Of a stretch of 64,000 nucleotides of DNA, positions 61,513 to 64,000 are shown piece by piece. Within the stretch, counting starts at the first letter, position 1; every line of letters begins with the position of its first letter. The DNA is taken from assembly GCF_000316035.1 (NCBI RefSeq), contig NZ_ANHX01000055.1, positions 62,001 to 126,000 of the forward strand, written 5' to 3'. The stretch comes from Paenibacillus sp. PAMC 26794 (GTDB lineage Bacteria; Bacillota; Bacilli; Paenibacillales; Paenibacillaceae). The notes beneath the pieces are model-generated. The model was not told the origin of the DNA. It saw only the letters and a list, made by a program, of their open reading frames with translations, and did no database searches. The position numbers and the translations under genes are program-made.

Positions 61513-61537
61513 AAGGAGCAGGATTTCCCTGCTCCTT
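61513..61537 (+). terminator. Terminator of the acetyltransferase gene
   Basis: AAGGAGCAGG and CCTGCTCCTT form a perfect 10-bp stem with a five-base loop; the T-run is short, so efficiency may be moderate. Confidence 0.65.
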
Positions 61538-61647
61538 CGTTATGTGAAACTTCTTTCTCTCATCAAACGTAAATTCACAAGGTATAATGAAATCAGATGA
61601 CCGTTCAGCATGATCTTATGACCATCATAATGAAGGAGGGGACATTC

Positions 61648-63513
61648 GTGGCGTTTATCCCGCTAAACTGCCCCAATTGCAACGGAAAAATCGAATACAA
61701 GAAGGATGAGGTTTTAAAGTGTCCCTATTGTGAAACAGAGCTTTTATTGAAGCAAAATCATGTCTATTACGTAGACCAGACTATTAATCATTACCATGGA
61801 ACGCCCCCTAAAGTACCACCGAAGCAGACTGCCTCCGTAAAGGTAATGCTGATACTGATGTTAGTCCTAACTGGCGCGATCGGTACATATTTTTATTATA
61901 GCAACAGCTCCACCTATCCAAAAACAGAAGCCAATCTGCCTGTACGAAAGATGCCTGAAAGCGAGGTTCTGCTCTCATTTTTGCGAGATATCTTTGATAA
62001 AGGGTCCGCCTTGCCAACAGAGGAGGAATTGGCTCGTATTCGCTATTTAACCGTAGAGCATTCGGAGAATGATCAGTGGAAGTTTACATATAGCCTCTCC
62101 GATCCCTTCAGCGATGAACAAGCCGAGAAGATCACTTATATTACTCAGGACAAGAAACTGAATAGCCAGCGGATTGATCAGCGAGATTTTGAAGCTTTTA
62201 AGGGACTGACGGCATTGGACCTGACGAATACCTATGAAATATCCCAGACGGACCAAACCACTTTGGCCCATATGCCCGGATTAAAAAGTTATGGTGGCGC
62301 TTTTAACGAATCCTTTAGTACATTTTCGGGCTACTTTGGCGACAAGTCTAAAATTACGGAGCTTACCACTCAGCTTCGCAGCAATCAGGAATTGGCCATG
62401 TTGCTGGAATTCCCCAATCTGAACTCTTTATCCATTACCTATGTGGATGAGTCCGTAACAGATTTTCACTTGTTAAACCAATTGCCAATCAAGTCCCTGT
62501 CGCTCACCTTTGTCGATGAACTCGGATGGTTGTCGTCCATGACCGGGCTATCATCCTTGTCTATACAGTACAGTGAAACCACAGACCTGCAGCCGCTGTA
62601 TGCCTTGACCCAGCTTCAGGAGCTTCAGTTGTCCTACTTAACGAACGTAAAGTCCATCGACTTTGTGCAAAATATGCCTGCTCTACAAACACTAGATATC
62701 GAAAATGTAAACTTCTCCAGTCTGGAGCACTTGACCGGTAAAAACTCCATTACTACGCTGCGCCTGGCTTCTCTAAGTGAGCTTGGCTCGGTAAAGGCCA
62801 TAAACAGTCTGCCCTCTCTGCGGGAATTAATGTTGTCCGGTTACTACAAGAATGCAGAAGCGCTGACACTGCCTAAAGTAGAGCGAGTGGAAATTCCAAG
62901 CTCCTTTCTCCCCGGGCTAAAGGCCCCGGCTACAACCAGTCTGACGCTCCGTGGCGGAAGTGGGGAATTGAACTTGGCTGCGCTGGGGAAATTCCCGAAA
63001 CTGGAGCAACTCTCGCTCTGGGAGATCGATGAAATAACCCGTCTTGCCGCCTTGGACGGCTTGTCCCGCCTAGAGACCTTAAACATTTACGACTCGTCAC
63101 TGTTCAAAGAAAGCGATGCCTTATTTCGTTTGAAGCAGGTGAAATCTTTGGTTTGCTCCGAGTGTAGGCTGAACTTTGAACAAAAGGCGGCCGCGGAGAA
63201 CAGCGTACTTGAACATTTGACCTTAAACCAGTCATATTTTAGCATGAACAATACCTCTGTTACTGAAATTGATCAAATGATGCCTTACTTTGCCAAAATG
63301 TCCGCTCTGCGTTCCTTCACTCTGCAAGACAGCAATTTGGCTTCTCTCGAATTTATGAGTAAATGGAAGGCCATAGAAGAGCTTCATCTCGAGAACAACG
63401 CCATTTCCAATATCGAGACCCTAAGCCAGCTGCCTAATCTGCAAAAGGTATATCTATCCGGTAATTCCGTACAAAACAAATCTGTGGTTGGCGCGAGTGT
63501 GCATGTGTATTAG
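61648..63513 (+). CDS. Zinc-ribbon, single-pass membrane protein with leucine-rich repeats
   Basis: 621 residues from GTG 61648, which has GAAGGAGGGG upstream; in-frame ATGs further up lack this. N-terminal zinc ribbon: CPNCNGKIEYKKDEVLKCPYC (first Cys about 8). A single helix follows (VKVMLILMLVLTGAIGTYFY, about 66-85), then an extracellular part with 12 or more irregular leucine-rich repeats (MTGLSSLSIQYSETTDLQPL, LEELHLENNAISNIETL type). No sortase or enzyme motif. The layout suggests a membrane receptor or scaffold with a cytoplasmic zinc finger. Function unknown. Confidence 0.85.
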   Translation: MAFIPLNCPNCNGKIEYKKDEVLKCPYCETELLLKQNHVYYVDQTINHYHGTPPKVPPKQTASVKVMLILMLVLTGAIGTYFYYSNSSTYPKTEANLPVRKMPESEVLLSFLRDIFDKGSALPTEEELARIRYLTVEHSENDQWKFTYSLSDPFSDEQAEKITYITQDKKLNSQRIDQRDFEAFKGLTALDLTNTYEISQTDQTTLAHMPGLKSYGGAFNESFSTFSGYFGDKSKITELTTQLRSNQELAMLLEFPNLNSLSITYVDESVTDFHLLNQLPIKSLSLTFVDELGWLSSMTGLSSLSIQYSETTDLQPLYALTQLQELQLSYLTNVKSIDFVQNMPALQTLDIENVNFSSLEHLTGKNSITTLRLASLSELGSVKAINSLPSLRELMLSGYYKNAEALTLPKVERVEIPSSFLPGLKAPATTSLTLRGGSGELNLAALGKFPKLEQLSLWEIDEITRLAALDGLSRLETLNIYDSSLFKESDALFRLKQVKSLVCSECRLNFEQKAAAENSVLEHLTLNQSYFSMNNTSVTEIDQMMPYFAKMSALRSFTLQDSNLASLEFMSKWKAIEELHLENNAISNIETLSQLPNLQKVYLSGNSVQNKSVVGASVHVY

Positions 63514-63518
63514 ACAAG

Positions 63519-63557
63519 AAGGGGTTCGAGAATTATGTATAAATTCTCGAACCCCTT
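63519..63557. terminator. Bidirectional terminator
   Basis: AAGGGGTTCGAGAATT and AATTCTCGAACCCCTT form a perfect 16-bp stem with a seven-base loop between convergent genes. Confidence 0.85.
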
Positions 63558-63588
63558 ATGTTTATGTTTAGCTTTCTAACCATCATCG

Positions 63589-64000
63589 CTACACTCCAGA
63601 ACGCTGCGGATTGACCGTGCCAAAGATATGATACGGTGTTATCCCCTTTGAAAATAGACTATCGATCAGTTTGATCAATTCCTCCGACGATAGATCTTTG
63701 TCGTTGCGTATCCAAAGACGAAACATAGATATTAATGTCGAAATGTAAAACTCAATGATATATGGTGCCAAGACATCATCTGTTGGAAAATCCACAATCA
63801 ATCGCTCAAAGGGAATTTCTCTTTTCAAGCGTTCCACAAAATGAACAGAACCATAGTCGCCCAATATAGCTTTAAGAACTGAAATCTCCTCTGCATTTTC
63901 TAAGCATTGAAGTGCATCTTGAATAGTATGTGTAGAAAACTCTCTGCCTGCCATTTCCTCCTTAATGGATTTCAAAATACGCTCTTCAACGCAGTCCAAC
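63589..64000 (-). CDS. TetR-family regulator, C-terminal part (cut by window edge)
   Basis: The reading frame is open to the right edge, so the start and DNA-binding part are outside. About 137 residues are visible, all helical, ending YHIFGTVNPQRSGV. The pattern YIIEFYISTLISMFRLWIRN and SSEELIKLIDSLFSKGI is that of the ligand-binding C-terminal domain of TetR regulators. The TTG at the very edge is not a credible start. Assignment rests on the C-terminal pattern alone. Confidence 0.65.
   Translation of the reverse strand, partial: LDCVEERILKSIKEEMAGREFSTHTIQDALQCLENAEEISVLKAILGDYGSVHFVERLKREIPFERLIVDFPTDDVLAPYIIEFYISTLISMFRLWIRNDKDLSSEELIKLIDSLFSKGITPYHIFGTVNPQRSGV

Noticed and set aside
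1..64000. CRISPR array, tRNA, rRNA, transposase or prophage genes
   Set aside because: No regularly spaced identical repeats, no tRNA-like cloverleaf or rRNA sequence and no transposase, integrase or phage structural protein was noticed; a tool search could still find a diverged one.

Overview
The window reads as a chromosomal segment of a Gram-positive Bacillota, most likely a Paenibacillus. This is an inference from gene content: YesM/YesN two-component pairs next to Lpl-type sugar ABC transporters, pectin and galactoside enzymes, AraC regulators, 7TMR-DISM hybrid kinases, and strong AGGAGG ribosome sites with frequent GTG/TTG starts. No rRNA, tRNA, CRISPR array, transposase or phage module was seen.

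Region 1 (about 0.4-17.1 kb) is the standout. A single minus-strand operon of 13 genes, about 15.7 kb, appears to make, lipidate and export a ribosomal peptide. In transcription order it holds: a LivK-like binding lipoprotein, an HlyD-type adaptor, a C39-peptidase ABC exporter, a second NHLM-type ABC exporter, an NHLP (nitrile-hydratase-like leader) precursor peptide, an SLC1-type symporter, a tandem-GNAT acyltransferase, a fused KS-alpha/KS-beta, an acyl carrier protein, a ketoreductase, a degenerate SDR, a second small double-glycine peptide with two CxxC motifs, and a family 3 binding lipoprotein. A divergent OmpR-type response regulator without an adjacent kinase sits at the head. Direct repeats with an exact 11-bp period (TTGAnn...) occur both at the operon head and directly before the NHLP precursor, which suggests that this regulator controls both points. 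Model: a small type II PKS/FAS makes an acyl chain on the ACP, the GNAT moves it to the peptide core, and the C39 transporter cleaves the leader and exports the lipopeptide. A 7TMR-DISM sensor gene is cut by the left edge.

Region 2 (17-22 kb) has a small-molecule kinase, an ArsR-SulP pair and an HSL-family esterase behind a MerR-type promoter. Region 3 (21.7-36.2 kb) is a plant-polysaccharide island: YesM/YesN sensor pair, LplA/B/C-type transporter and GH43 enzyme; then GH105 plus GH112 with a divergent AraC regulator, pointing to rhamnogalacturonan-I side-chain use. Region 4 (36-41 kb) has a double-kinase hybrid sensor with a SARP/BTAD-type response regulator. Region 5 (42-46 kb) is a lipoamide-dehydrogenase-like/efflux operon with a divergent TetR and three copies of one operator. 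At 46.4 kb there is a compact type I toxin-antitoxin locus.

Region 6 (46.7-64 kb) is mixed: AlkD-like glycosylase, GH27 alpha-galactosidase with a tiny Cys protein, AraC and carboxylesterase, a VanRS-like pair with a TVP38 membrane protein, acetyltransferases, a MetE-like enzyme, an ankyrin protein, tRNA-dihydrouridine synthase, a zinc-ribbon/LRR membrane protein and a TetR regulator cut by the right edge. Most gene starts given here were chosen by Shine-Dalgarno position rather than by maximal ORF length.
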